Shown here piece by piece: positions 1 to 7,527 of a DNA stretch of 13,272 nucleotides (position 1 is its first letter; each line of letters opens with the position of its first letter). A model generated the notes under the pieces. The model had not been told where the DNA came from and searched no databases. It saw only the letters and a list, made by a program, of their open reading frames with translations. The DNA is taken from positions 1 through 13,272 of the forward strand of contig CAJGDF010000020.1 of the NCBI GenBank assembly GCA_904502105.1. Reading direction: 5' to 3'. Both the position numbers and the translations under genes were made by a program. Source of the stretch: an uncultured Clostridia bacterium (GTDB lineage: Bacteria > Bacillota > Clostridia > Oscillospirales > UBA644).

Positions 1-16
1 ACGGATGTTGACGTGA
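1..16 (+). CDS. Possible 3' end of spoIIIAB (last four codons)
   Basis: In the second frame, four codons (Arg-Met-Leu-Thr) run into a TGA at 14-16, which overlaps the GTG start of spoIIIAC as GTGA. SpoIIIAB is the gene expected immediately upstream of spoIIIAC, and overlaps of this kind are the rule in this operon. Too little is present to recognise any family, so the call rests on position alone. Confidence 0.3.
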
Positions 17-210
17 AGATAGATATTCTTTTTCAGATAGCGGCGGTGGGCGTTATCGTTGCTGTTCTTAATCAGCTGCTTACAAAATCGGAGCGTTCCG
101 AGCAGGCGCTGATGGTTACGATCGTGGGGCTTGTTATTGTTTTGCTTGTTGTTGTCGGTGAGATAAAAACTCTTTTCGATACAATAAAACAGGCGTTTTC
201 GTTTGTATGA
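13..210 (+). CDS. spoIIIAC: Stage III sporulation protein AC
   Basis: Small integral membrane protein of the SpoIIIA complex, which is built in the mother-cell-derived outer forespore membrane and supports late forespore gene expression with SpoIIQ. The 65 residues (about 68 in B. subtilis) form two hydrophobic segments, about 4-23 and 34-52, separated by a charged turn (KSERSEQ). The N-terminal pattern ILFQIAAVGVIVAVLNQLL is typical of SpoIIIAC. The start is taken as GTG at 13 because it overlaps the probable upstream stop and gives the usual length. The open frame continues to the window edge, so a slightly earlier start cannot be excluded. The gene overlaps spoIIIAD by 4 nt (ATGA), implying translational coupling. 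Expression under sigma-E is known for the family; the promoter lies outside the window. Confidence 0.93.
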   Translation: MKIDILFQIAAVGVIVAVLNQLLTKSERSEQALMVTIVGLVIVLLVVVGEIKTLFDTIKQAFSFV

Positions 211-590
211 ATATTTTACCTTTTGCTGCGGTCGGTCTCATCGGCACGTTATTTGCGGTGTTCGTAAGAAAAGTAGGAGAGGAATACAGATTACTCGTAT
301 CTGCGGTCTGTGTTTGCTCTTTGCTTATTTCATTATTGCCGCATCTGTCTGAGCTTCTTTCTCAAACCGTTTCATTTGCCAAGCTTTCGGGAACATCTGC
401 GGAAAACTTCACGTTTCTTCTTAAATCCGTCGGGATAGGGTATATCTGTCAGTTTACGTCCGACATCTGCTCCGATGCGGGCGAAGGCGCAATTGCATCT
501 AAGATCGAGCTTGCCGGACGTATCGCTATTCTTGCCATGACGGTTCCTGTTATAAACTCTCTTGTTTCGCTGATAGGACAGATGCTATGA
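207..590 (+). CDS. spoIIIAD: Stage III sporulation protein AD
   Basis: Membrane protein of the SpoIIIA channel complex; SpoIIIAC and SpoIIIAD are related and thought to act together in the outer forespore membrane. The 127 residues match the usual length. Membrane segments are visible at about 4-20, 27-45 and 105-124. The family's most conserved stretch is present at residues 81-105 (CQFTSDICSDAGEG followed by AIASKIELAGR). The start is ATG at 207, inside the end of spoIIIAC, and the stop at 588-590 overlaps the spoIIIAE start by 4 nt (ATGA). No ribosome binding site of its own is obvious, in keeping with coupled translation. Confidence 0.95.
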   Translation: MNILPFAAVGLIGTLFAVFVRKVGEEYRLLVSAVCVCSLLISLLPHLSELLSQTVSFAKLSGTSAENFTFLLKSVGIGYICQFTSDICSDAGEGAIASKIELAGRIAILAMTVPVINSLVSLIGQML

Positions 591-1657
591 AAAAAACGGT
601 CTTCTTTCTTTTAACATTTTTCTTGATCATTTCTGTCTTATCCTTAACCTTTTATGCAGAAGAAACGGATTTTAATGTTCCCAAAACAGCTGAGGATGTT
701 TTTGAAGCAAAGATAACACCTGAAAATTCAGCCGATATCCTTTCTGCAGGAAAGATTTTAAAATACGTTTTTTCTTCTTTTATCAAGGCTTTTTCAGATA
801 AATCGGATTTTATCTGCCGTATTTTTGTTTTGCTTTTTGCCGTTTATCTCATAGACAGCCTCTCAGCATCTTTTTCTTCGGGCAGGATCGTTTCGGCAAT
901 GAGCTTTTCTGTTTTAGCTGTTTGTTCTGTATCGGTTTTTTATGAGATATTTTCTTCAACAGATGCCGTTGCGGATGCCTTTTCTCAGATCTCGGGGTTT
1001 CTGTATTCGCTTCTTCCTGCGTTTTTAACATCCCTTGCATCTTCAGGTTATTCTTCTGCCGCATCAACAGGAGGAACCACTCTCTTTTTCTCGGTTGAAA
1101 TTATTTCTGCAATAATTTGCGGATGCTTAAAACCGTTTTCAACCGCATATGTTGTTATGGGTACGGCATCAGGTCTTTCCGATAATTATAATCTGAAAAC
1201 ATTTTCGGGTTTTATCCGTAATTTTTTTATTACATCAATGGGTGTTATTATGACTGTTTTCGGCGGAATGATGTCTTTGCAGACAACTCTCTGCATGACT
1301 TCGGATACTCTTTTTAAACGTACCGCAAAGCTTGCGGCAGGCACGTTTATCCCCTTATTCGGAGGCTCTGTCGGCGAGGGGCTCGAATCGGCTTTTGCTT
1401 CGGCTGCCGTTATGAAAAACAGTATGGGTATATTCGGAACATCAGTTGTTTTTTTAACGGCTTTGCCGTCACTTGCATCTCTTGCTGCCGATCTGATTAT
1501 TGTTTCTGTTTCATGTGCTATATGCGGATTTTTCGAGAACGAAAAAGCGCTTTCCTTTTTTTCGATAGTAAGAGACTGTATTTCGATTGTTTTTTCAGCC
1601 GCAGCGGTCTGCTGTTTTATTTTGCTTATAGGATTATCTTTGTTGATAAAAATATGA
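587..1657 (+). CDS. spoIIIAE: Stage III sporulation protein AE
   Basis: Large polytopic membrane component of the SpoIIIA complex, suspected to be the transporter-like subunit of the mother-cell/forespore channel. It has 356 residues, somewhat shorter than the roughly 400 of B. subtilis. An N-terminal signal-type segment (MKKTVFFLLTFFLIISVLSL) is followed by a polar stretch of about 60 residues and then seven or so hydrophobic segments. The conserved core around residues 253-287 is recognisable from FIPLFGGSVGEGLESAFAS and the following VMKNSMGIFG. The gene starts with ATG overlapping the spoIIIAD stop and ends in an ATGA overlap with spoIIIAF. A minus-strand open frame inside it (849-1067) is Arg/Lys/Gln-rich shadow sequence, not a gene. 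Confidence 0.95.
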   Translation: MKKTVFFLLTFFLIISVLSLTFYAEETDFNVPKTAEDVFEAKITPENSADILSAGKILKYVFSSFIKAFSDKSDFICRIFVLLFAVYLIDSLSASFSSGRIVSAMSFSVLAVCSVSVFYEIFSSTDAVADAFSQISGFLYSLLPAFLTSLASSGYSSAASTGGTTLFFSVEIISAIICGCLKPFSTAYVVMGTASGLSDNYNLKTFSGFIRNFFITSMGVIMTVFGGMMSLQTTLCMTSDTLFKRTAKLAAGTFIPLFGGSVGEGLESAFASAAVMKNSMGIFGTSVVFLTALPSLASLAADLIIVSVSCAICGFFENEKALSFFSIVRDCISIVFSAAAVCCFILLIGLSLLIKI

Positions 1658-2100
1658 AAGATCTGATAATTTCTGTCGTTCTGTGCGTCTGCGGCGGTAC
1701 GGTCGTTTTGGTGCTGTGTCCTAAAACATCTATCGGAAAACCTATTGCATTCCTTTGCTCCGCAGTCGTTACTTATGCTGTTCTTTCAGTTGTTTGTTCC
1801 GGTTTTAACAATGCAGGATTGCCTTTTACTCTTCCGGAAATAAGTCAATACGATTTTGCGGAAACTGCAAACAGCTCTGTTTGTTCTGCGGTCGAAAAAA
1901 CAGTTGCCGAAAATCTTTTCTCTGCGGTTTTCGATTTGCTTGGAGTATATCCGGAGAGTGTTAAAGTGGAAATCGGATTTACGGACGGACAGTTTTATCT
2001 TGTTTCGGCAGATATTTTTGTGAAAACGGAAAACGAGGAAGAGCTGAAAGATAATATATATCAAAAAACAGGATTGGATGTGTCTGTTCGTGCACCGTGA
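1654..2100 (+). CDS. spoIIIAF: Stage III sporulation protein AF
   Basis: SpoIIIA complex subunit with two N-terminal membrane segments (about residues 3-20 and 28-47) and a soluble domain of about 85 residues facing the intermembrane space, with a ring-building-type fold known for the family. The 148 residues are shorter than B. subtilis SpoIIIAF (about 200). The open frame extends back to 1513, but ATG 1654 is chosen because it overlaps the spoIIIAE stop as ATGA and gives the family N-terminus MKDLIISVVLCVC; upstream residues lie inside spoIIIAE. The C-terminus (KTENEEELKDNIYQKTGLDV) fits the end of the ring-building domain. It overlaps spoIIIAG by about 23 nt. Confidence 0.88.
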   Translation: MKDLIISVVLCVCGGTVVLVLCPKTSIGKPIAFLCSAVVTYAVLSVVCSGFNNAGLPFTLPEISQYDFAETANSSVCSAVEKTVAENLFSAVFDLLGVYPESVKVEIGFTDGQFYLVSADIFVKTENEEELKDNIYQKTGLDVSVRAP

Positions 2101-2503
2101 AAAGGAAAACGCAATAAAAAAAGAGGATATGCTATCCTTTTTGAAAAAGAATTATTTGACGGTCGTTATAGGAGTTTTTGTTGTGGCGGCACTCCTGTTA
2201 GCCGCTGAAATGTTTACGGAAAAAACGGAAGACGATCAGAATTCCGTTCTTTCATATAAATCTGCTCTTGAAGAAAGACTTTCCGTTTTTTTACGGAAAA
2301 TGAATGGGGTGGGAGAGTGTGAGGTTTTTATAACGCTCGAAGGCTCTGATGAAAATGTTGACGGAATGGGTACTGCTGTCCGAGGGATCGTCGTTCTTTG
2401 TTCCGGCGGCGGTAATTCAAAGGTCAAAAGCGAGATAACCGAGCTGCTTTGCCGTGTGTTCGGAATTTCACAAACGAAAATTTCGGTTGGTAATTTGAAT
2501 TAA
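2078..2503 (+). CDS. spoIIIAG: Stage III sporulation protein AG
   Basis: Single-pass subunit that in B. subtilis oligomerises into a large ring in the intermembrane space between mother cell and forespore. The layout is a short basic N-terminus, one membrane segment at about residues 25-43 (YLTVVIGVFVVAALLLAAEM), and a small domain containing the family pattern (GVGECEVFITLEG, then VRGIVVLCSGGGNSKVKSEITELL). At 141 residues it is far shorter than the roughly 230 of B. subtilis and appears to lack the long insertion that forms the beta-barrel of that ring. ATG 2078 has a weak AGGA 5 nt upstream; GTG 2090 and ATG 2129 are alternatives. The start is therefore uncertain, but the family assignment is not. 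Confidence 0.87.
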   Translation: MCLFVHREKENAIKKEDMLSFLKKNYLTVVIGVFVVAALLLAAEMFTEKTEDDQNSVLSYKSALEERLSVFLRKMNGVGECEVFITLEGSDENVDGMGTAVRGIVVLCSGGGNSKVKSEITELLCRVFGISQTKISVGNLN

Positions 2504-2515
2504 GGAGATATTTTT

Positions 2516-3037
2516 ATGAAAAAAACACGTTTGATAATTATTGGTTTAACAGTTGTTATGACAGCTGCAGTTTATATTAATTGGAAATATTCTTCGGGTG
2601 TCGAAGATCATTCTGTTGCTTCGGTCGAAGAAGATTATCTGAAAACGCTCGGACAGACTGCGTATGTTTCTTCCGATTCGAATTATTTTGACAATGCCAG
2701 ATATTCACGCTCGAAAAACAGAAGCGATGCCGTTGCCGTTCTTAATGAACTCATTTTAAATACTGAGGCGGATGCCGCATCAAGAAAGCTCGCTGCCGAA
2801 ACTGTTGCGCATTATGCGAAAATAACCGAAGCGGAATCCAATATTGAAAACCTGATCATGTCGAAAGGATACGAAAACTGTGTTGTGTTTATAACGAAGG
2901 ATACTGCGTCGGTCGTTGTTGAAACGCTTGGTCTTGAACCGTATGAGGCCGCTCAGATAATGGATATAGTGGCTTCTTCCACAGGATTTACCGCAGATGT
3001 CATAAAAATTATTGAATTTAATAGTGTACAAAATTGA
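2516..3037 (+). CDS. spoIIIAH: Stage III sporulation protein AH
   Basis: Last gene of the spoIIIA operon. SpoIIIAH is a bitopic protein whose soluble YscJ/FliF-like domain pairs with forespore SpoIIQ across the intermembrane space. The start ATG 2516 follows a strong AAGGAGA at about 2503-2509 with 7-8 nt spacing. Residues 4-23 form the single membrane anchor (TRLIIIGLTVVMTAAVYINW). Residues about 55-115 form a charged, Ala/Glu-rich helical region (SRSKNRSDAVAVLNELILN and onward). The C-terminal ring-building domain includes KGYENCVVFITKDTASVVVE, and LEPYEAAQIMDIVASSTGF. The 173 residues are shorter than B. subtilis (218), like its neighbours here. It ends 12 nt before the next promoter. Confidence 0.93.
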   Translation: MKKTRLIIIGLTVVMTAAVYINWKYSSGVEDHSVASVEEDYLKTLGQTAYVSSDSNYFDNARYSRSKNRSDAVAVLNELILNTEADAASRKLAAETVAHYAKITEAESNIENLIMSKGYENCVVFITKDTASVVVETLGLEPYEAAQIMDIVASSTGFTADVIKIIEFNSVQN

Positions 3038-3053
3038 AAAAGTGTGCTATAAT
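3025..3053 (+). promoter_or_regulatory. Sigma-A-type extended -10 promoter ahead of the Asp23 gene
   Basis: A perfect TATAAT at 3048-3053 is preceded by TG at 3045-3046 (TGCTATAAT), the extended -10 form. TGTACA at 3025-3030 is a 4/6 match to TTGACA with a 17-nt spacer. A start near 3060 would give a leader of about 58 nt. This separates the housekeeping block from the sporulation operon, whose last codons overlap the -35 region. Confidence 0.75.
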
Positions 3054-3117
3054 ATATCTGTAAGAGTATATCTTGCTATCAGAGTCCAGATTACACTATC
3101 GAAAGGATATATTATTT

Positions 3118-3477
3118 ATGAATGAAAACAATTGCGGAAGCATAAAGATCTCCGAGGAAGTTATTGCTTCTATCGCTATCACTGCTGCTCTTGAAATTGA
3201 CGGTACTGCAAAGGTACATCAGAAATTACTCGCATCTGCTAAAAATATAGTTGGCAGCATCAAAGCTACTCAGAAGGGTGTAAGCCTTGTTACAACCGAT
3301 AACGGTCTTGATGTTACCGTTCAGATCTCCGTTAAAAACGGATATAAGATCCCCGATGTTGCGGTAGCTGTTCAGGAAAATGTTAAAGAATCGATTATGA
3401 ATATGACAGGCATTAACGTTTACAGAGTAAATGTTATTGTTTCAAATGTAGTTGAACAGAAAGTGAAGTCTGAATAA
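3118..3477 (+). CDS. Asp23/Gls24 (DUF322) family protein, YqhY-like
   Basis: Small cytoplasmic Asp23/Gls24-family protein of 119 residues. In B. subtilis a member (YqhY) lies between accC and nusB and is linked to acetyl-CoA carboxylase control; here the accBC genes are missing and the gene sits directly between spoIIIAH and nusB. Family features are the opening GSIKISEEVIASIAITAALE followed by IDGTAKV, the central strand pattern TTDNGLDVTVQISVKNGYKI, and the C-terminal VAVQENVKESIMNMTGINVY followed by RVNVIVSNV. The frame is open from 3073, but ATG 3118 is chosen because GAAAGGA lies at 3101-3107 and family members begin near here. Its stop abuts the nusB ATG directly (TAAATG). It carries its own promoter and is probably well expressed. 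Confidence 0.9.
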   Translation: MNENNCGSIKISEEVIASIAITAALEIDGTAKVHQKLLASAKNIVGSIKATQKGVSLVTTDNGLDVTVQISVKNGYKIPDVAVAVQENVKESIMNMTGINVYRVNVIVSNVVEQKVKSE

Positions 3478-3879
3478 ATGAAAAGAAGCGAATCAAGAGA
3501 AAGCCTCTTCTTACTGTTGTTTGAGGCTTCTTTCGACAAGACCCCCGATGCAGGTAAGATAATCTCTCTTTCTGCTGAAAATATGGGTCATGAAACCGAT
3601 GAATACAGCGAAAGGGCTTTCGGTGAGATCCTTGAAAATATCGAAAATATCGATAAAGAGATCGAACCTTTCCTCGTTGGAAGAAAGCTTGACCGCCTTT
3701 CGAGAATGGCACTTACCGCACTTCGTATTGCGGTTTACGAGATTAACAATGTTACCGATGTTCCTGCCGCAGTTGCTATAAACGAAGCGGTTGAGCTCGT
3801 AAAAAAATACGATACCGACAATGCTGCCGCATCTTACATAAACGGCGTTCTCGGTTCTTATGTCAGAAGCCGTGTGTGA
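3478..3879 (+). CDS. nusB: Transcription antitermination factor NusB
   Basis: All-helical RNA-binding protein that with NusE (S10) binds boxA and prevents termination on rRNA operons. The 133 residues are the normal length. Recognisable parts are the N-terminal RESLFLLLFEASF, the mid-protein IEPFLVGRKLDRLSRMALTA then LRIAVYEI, and the strongly conserved C-terminal PAAVAINEAVELVKKYDTDN followed by ASYINGVLG. ATG 3478 follows the upstream stop with no gap. The ribosome binding site must then lie inside the end of the Asp23 gene (AGAAAGTGAAG at about 3460-3470), suggesting coupling. The C-terminus overlaps the start of the next gene by about 20 nt. Confidence 0.96.
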   Translation: MKRSESRESLFLLLFEASFDKTPDAGKIISLSAENMGHETDEYSERAFGEILENIENIDKEIEPFLVGRKLDRLSRMALTALRIAVYEINNVTDVPAAVAINEAVELVKKYDTDNAAASYINGVLGSYVRSRV

Positions 3880-4798
3880 ACGAATATTCGGCGCGTTAGG
3901 TGTAGACACAAGCAATTATACGTCTTCTGCTGCGGTCATGTTTTCCGACAGATCCTGCAGAAATGAAAAAAAATTATTGCCCGTACCTCAGGGAAGCCTC
4001 GGTCTTCGCCAGAGTGATGCGGTATTTGCTCATGTAAAACAGTTCGCGGAGGTCTTTTCCCGTCTCGAAATTTCAGGGGAGGACATCCGCGCCATTGGCG
4101 TGTCTGCACGTCCGAGAAACGTTGAAGGCTCATATATGCCGTGTTTTATGTACGGTGTATCTGTCGCACAGATGCTCGGCTCCGTTTACGGAGTTCCCGT
4201 TTACGAATTTTCTCATCAGCAGGGACATATTGCCGCCGCCGTATATTCTTCGGGACAGGATTGGCTTTTTGACAGGCCTTTTATGTGCTTTCATGCTTCG
4301 GGCGGAACGACGGAGCTTTTACGTGTCAACAGCCTTGACGATATTACGATTGCCGCCGATACCGCAGATATAAGTGTCGGTCAGCTTATCGACAGGGTAG
4401 GGGTAATGCTCGGTTCTTCTTTCCCTGCAGGTCCGTTTGTTGAAAAACTGTCTTTGAACGGATCGTTGCCCGAAAAGCCTGTTATCAGGATAAAGGACGG
4501 GCACTGTTCTCTCTCGGGCTTTGAAAACAAAACAAAAACAATGCTTGAAAAAGGTGTTTTACCCGAAAATATTGCATTTTATACTATTGAAACGGTTGCT
4601 ATGACCGTTAAAAAAATGGTTGATGAATATAATCCCGAAAAATTACCTGTTCTTTATGTGGGTGGGGTTATGTCAAACGAACGTATAAAATCGGTTCTTT
4701 CCGGAACAAATTCTTATTTTGCCGAGCCTCGCTTTTCTTCCGACAATGCGGCGGGAATAGCGTATCTTGCTTTACGTAAAACGGAGGCAGGGTTATGA
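3860..4798 (+). CDS. TsaD/Kae1-like paralog (peptidase M22 / glycoprotease fold)
   Basis: Member of the Kae1/TsaD/Qri7 ASKHA-fold family, but probably not the tRNA t6A enzyme TsaD itself, which is more conserved. It has 312 residues. The N-terminal nucleotide-binding signature VDTSNYTSSAAV is at residues 15-26. The metal-binding His pair of the family is retained as SHQQGH (His119, His123). Further motifs are FHASGGTTELL (144-154), FPAGPFVEKL, GGVMSNERIKSVL and SSDNAAGIAYLAL, whose Asp matches the family's metal-binding Asp near the C-terminus. In Bacillus the position between nusB and xseA is held by folD. The start is unsure: ATG 3860 overlaps nusB, and GTG 3872 would give a length closer to the family N-terminus. 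It overlaps xseA by 4 nt (ATGA). Its exact substrate is unknown to me. Confidence 0.85.
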   Translation: MSEAVCERIFGALGVDTSNYTSSAAVMFSDRSCRNEKKLLPVPQGSLGLRQSDAVFAHVKQFAEVFSRLEISGEDIRAIGVSARPRNVEGSYMPCFMYGVSVAQMLGSVYGVPVYEFSHQQGHIAAAVYSSGQDWLFDRPFMCFHASGGTTELLRVNSLDDITIAADTADISVGQLIDRVGVMLGSSFPAGPFVEKLSLNGSLPEKPVIRIKDGHCSLSGFENKTKTMLEKGVLPENIAFYTIETVAMTVKKMVDEYNPEKLPVLYVGGVMSNERIKSVLSGTNSYFAEPRFSSDNAAGIAYLALRKTEAGL

Positions 4799-5976
4799 TT
4801 CGTTCAACGATTACCGTTTCTCAGCTGAATTATTATATGAAGTCCGTTATTGAGTCCGACGAAATATTACGTTCTGTTCTCGTGAGGGGCGAGATATCGA
4901 ATTTTTCTCTTTACAGAAAAAGCGGACATATGTATTTTACATTGAAGGACGGGCAGTCTGCCGTTAAAGCAGCTATGTTCCGTTCGGATGCCGAAAAGCT
5001 GAATTTTATTCCGGAGGACGGCATGAGTGTCGTCGTTTCCGCGCGCGTTTCTGTGTTTGAGCGTGACGGCGTTTATCAGCTTTATGTTTCGGATATAATT
5101 CCCGACGGTATCGGCGCTCAGATGATCGCGTTTTTTCAGCTTAAAGAAAAGCTTGAAAAAGAAGGACTTTTTGACGAAGACAGAAAAAAACCGCTTCCGC
5201 GTTTCCCTGAAAAAATAGCGGTTGCAACATCTCCTTCCGGTGCGGCTTTACAGGATATTCTTTCTGTTGCGGGCAGACGTTATCCGATAGCCGATATCGA
5301 GATCTATCCGTGTGTCGTTCAGGGCGCAGAATCCGCTGAAAGCGTTATCCGTGCCGTCAATTATTTTAACAGAAAAAACGATTCGGATGTTATAATAATA
5401 GCCAGAGGCGGCGGTTCATATGAAGATCTTGCTTCTTTTAACGATGAACGTCTCGCAAGAACTATTGCAAACAGCAATATTCCCATTATAAGTGCAGTTG
5501 GGCACGAAAGTGATTTTACAATAGCGGATTTTGTTTCCGATATGCGTGCTCCTACTCCGTCCGCAGCCGCGGAAATTGCGGTACCCGATATAAAAGAGCT
5601 GAGCGAATTTATAGGAGATTTCAGATATACGCTGAAAAAAGAGGTCTCCGCGCTTTTGAATGAGTGCGAATCTGATCTTGAGGCAGCAAAAAAACGCCTT
5701 GATATAAGACGCTTTATTGAAAATAAAGAGCTTGTTCTCGATAAGGTATCCTCTTCTCTCTGTATGCTTTCCGAATCGCTCCTCGAAAAGAAAAAAAACG
5801 CCCTTGCTTCAAAAATAACTGCCCTTTCGGCTCTCGATCCGCTGTCTGTTATAGGCAGGGGATATTCGGTCGTTTACAAGGATGAAAAACCCGTTTCGTC
5901 CGCTAAAAATATTGAAAAAAATGATAAGCTCGTTATAAAAATGAAAGACGGTGAAATAAACTGTGTCGCAGAATAA
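4795..5976 (+). CDS. xseA: Exodeoxyribonuclease VII large subunit
   Basis: Catalytic subunit of exonuclease VII, which degrades single-stranded DNA to oligonucleotides in repair. An N-terminal OB-fold (about 1-100) carries VRGEISNF and SGHMYFTLKD. The catalytic domain carries ATSPSGAALQDIL (144-156), IARGGGSYEDLASFNDE (203-218) and SAVGHESDFTIADF (233-246) followed by DMRAPTPSAAAE (249-260). A helical coiled region at about 265-340 would bind XseB, and the C-terminus has the conserved RGYSVV. It has 393 residues, slightly short of the 450 or so in E. coli and B. subtilis because the coiled region is compact. ATG overlaps the upstream stop. xseB follows with a 14-nt overlap. Confidence 0.97.
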   Translation: MIRSTITVSQLNYYMKSVIESDEILRSVLVRGEISNFSLYRKSGHMYFTLKDGQSAVKAAMFRSDAEKLNFIPEDGMSVVVSARVSVFERDGVYQLYVSDIIPDGIGAQMIAFFQLKEKLEKEGLFDEDRKKPLPRFPEKIAVATSPSGAALQDILSVAGRRYPIADIEIYPCVVQGAESAESVIRAVNYFNRKNDSDVIIIARGGGSYEDLASFNDERLARTIANSNIPIISAVGHESDFTIADFVSDMRAPTPSAAAEIAVPDIKELSEFIGDFRYTLKKEVSALLNECESDLEAAKKRLDIRRFIENKELVLDKVSSSLCMLSESLLEKKKNALASKITALSALDPLSVIGRGYSVVYKDEKPVSSAKNIEKNDKLVIKMKDGEINCVAE

Positions 5977-6169
5977 TGAAAAAATGACATTTGAACAGGC
6001 GATAGGACGAATGGAAGATATAATCTCCCGTCTTTCCGACGGTAATCTCGGAATTGACGAGTCCGTTTCCCTCTACGAGGAGGGGGTTAAGCTCGCCGCT
6101 TTTTGTGATGAAAAAATAAAGGAAGCGCAGAGAAAAATAACTCTTCTGCAGGAAAAAGAAAATGGTTGA
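5963..6169 (+). CDS. xseB: Exodeoxyribonuclease VII small subunit
   Basis: Small helical subunit that wraps the coiled arm of XseA. Its 68 residues show the family pattern MTFEQAIGRMEDIISRLSDG then LGIDESVSLYEEGVKL and CDEKIKEAQRKI. The listed start is GTG 5963, inside the end of xseA. ATG 5984, giving a 61-residue protein that begins MTFEQAIGR, is an equally good choice, and neither has a strong ribosome binding site. It overlaps ispA by 8 nt. The xseA-xseB-ispA order is a standard Bacillota arrangement and also the usual neighbourhood of OLE RNA. Confidence 0.93.
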   Translation: MSQNNEKMTFEQAIGRMEDIISRLSDGNLGIDESVSLYEEGVKLAAFCDEKIKEAQRKITLLQEKENG

Positions 6170-7031
6170 TCTTTCTGAAAAACTCCGTGAGTATTGTGAA
6201 AAAGTGAATAATGCTCTCGATATTGCCATCGAAGATAAGGACGAGCCTGCCGTTAAATCTATGCGCTACAGTATATTTGCCGGCGGAAAGCGTATCCGTG
6301 CCGCTATAGTTCTTGCCTTCTGCGAACTTTTCGGTGGAGATATAAATAAAGCGATCCCGTTTGCCTGTGCAATAGAAATGATACATACTTATTCTCTTAT
6401 TTATGACGATCTTCCTTGTATGGATGACGATACCCTTCGAAGAGGTAAGCCGACAAATCACGTCGTTTTCGGCGAGGCTACCGCTCTTATGGCGGGCGCA
6501 GGGCTTTATGCAAGAGCATTTGAAACAGTTCTCGGCTGCAGCGGTTTATCATCCGAACAAAAAATTGAGGGAATGAATATTTTACTTTCCGCATCCGGGC
6601 TTAACGGTATAATTTCAGGTCAGATGCTTGATATGGAAAATAAACCGGGGCTTACGGAAGACGAGGTCATGCGAATTCATAAGCTTAAAACAAGCGCCAT
6701 GCTTGAGGCCTCGGCAGTTCTTGGCTGTGTTGCCGCAGAATGTTCAGATAAAGAAAAGAATATTGCTCTTGAATATGCGAAAAATGTCGGACTTGCATTT
6801 CAGATAAAAGACGATATCCTCGATGTTTGCGGAACAGTAGAGGATATGGGAAAAACATTGGGTAAAGATAAAGCAAGTATGAAAACAACTTTTGTTGATA
6901 TTCTCGGTGTTGAAAACGCTCAGAAAGAGGTTGACCGACTTTCCTCAAAAGCAAAAGAAATTGTTTGCGATATAAACGGATGCGAGTTTCTTATGTCTCT
7001 TGCCGAATATCTTGCAAACAGAAAAACATAA
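6162..7031 (+). CDS. ispA: Polyprenyl (farnesyl/geranyl) diphosphate synthase
   Basis: Trans-prenyltransferase that condenses IPP with DMAPP/GPP to make farnesyl-type diphosphate for undecaprenyl and quinone precursors. The 289 residues are the normal length. Visible features are GGKRIRAA at 41-48 (diphosphate binding), the first aspartate-rich motif DDLPCMDDD at 82-90 followed by RRGKPTNH, the KT pair in HKLKTSAML, GLAFQIKDD, and the second aspartate-rich motif DDILD at 217-221, followed later by GKTLGKDKASMKTTF. The residue before the first motif is Tyr (IYDD) where many bacterial enzymes have His. Product length cannot be fixed from sequence alone, but the DDx4D form is typical of bacterial type II FPP synthases. 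ATG 6162 lies inside xseB. Confidence 0.95.
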   Translation: MVDLSEKLREYCEKVNNALDIAIEDKDEPAVKSMRYSIFAGGKRIRAAIVLAFCELFGGDINKAIPFACAIEMIHTYSLIYDDLPCMDDDTLRRGKPTNHVVFGEATALMAGAGLYARAFETVLGCSGLSSEQKIEGMNILLSASGLNGIISGQMLDMENKPGLTEDEVMRIHKLKTSAMLEASAVLGCVAAECSDKEKNIALEYAKNVGLAFQIKDDILDVCGTVEDMGKTLGKDKASMKTTFVDILGVENAQKEVDRLSSKAKEIVCDINGCEFLMSLAEYLANRKT

Positions 7032-7049
7032 AATCTGGGGGAAAATGAT

Positions 7050-7493
7050 ATGTGGATCATATTTTCAAACCATGTGCTAAATACCGCACTTCTCGGTTGG
7101 TTTGTTGCTCAATTTTTAAAAGGCTTGCTTGCATCAGTTAAAGAAAAGAAGTTTTTGCTTGAACGCTTTTTCGGTTCTGGCGGTATGCCGTCGAGCCACA
7201 GTTCGCTTGTTACATCTCTTTTAACAATGATCTTTATTACCAAAGGATTTGCTTCCGCAGAGTTCGCAATCGCGGCTGTGTTTTGGTTTATAACGACCTA
7301 CGATGCCGGCGGTGTTCGCTATGAGGTCGGTGAACAGGCTAAAATTATCAATCAGATTATTATAAATGATGATAAGATAGACAGAGAAAAGTTATTCAAA
7401 GAATTAATGGGTCATACAAAACCCGAAATTCTCGGCGGATGCCTGCTCGGTGCCGCTATTGCAATTGTTTATTGGTTTGCATTTCTTAAATAA
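7050..7493 (+). CDS. Divergent PAP2 family membrane protein (DUF212/YuiD-like)
   Basis: Small polytopic membrane protein of the divergent PAP2 family, related by motif to PAP2 acid phosphatases. The 147 residues carry GSGGMPSSHSSLVTSL (42-57), TTYDAGGVRYEVGEQA (82-97) and the C-terminal ELMGHTKPEILGGCLLG, all signatures of the family. Four hydrophobic segments are visible at about 8-28, 50-66, 70-84 and 128-145. ATG 7050 follows a GGGGGA stretch at about 7037-7042. In Clostridia this gene commonly follows ispA. A role in lipid-phosphate or polyprenyl-phosphate metabolism is plausible from the motifs and from the neighbour, but is inferred. It is the last gene before the RNA locus, and I see no intrinsic terminator after it. 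Confidence 0.9.
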   Translation: MWIIFSNHVLNTALLGWFVAQFLKGLLASVKEKKFLLERFFGSGGMPSSHSSLVTSLLTMIFITKGFASAEFAIAAVFWFITTYDAGGVRYEVGEQAKIINQIIINDDKIDREKLFKELMGHTKPEILGGCLLGAAIAIVYWFAFLK

Positions 7494-7527
7494 AAATGAA
7501 CTCTCGGAATATTTTATGCAAAACCAC

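Noticed and set aside
849..1067. Minus-strand open frame inside spoIIIAE
   Set aside because: Shadow of the strongly supported spoIIIAE; Lys/Gln/Arg-rich composition, no start signals.
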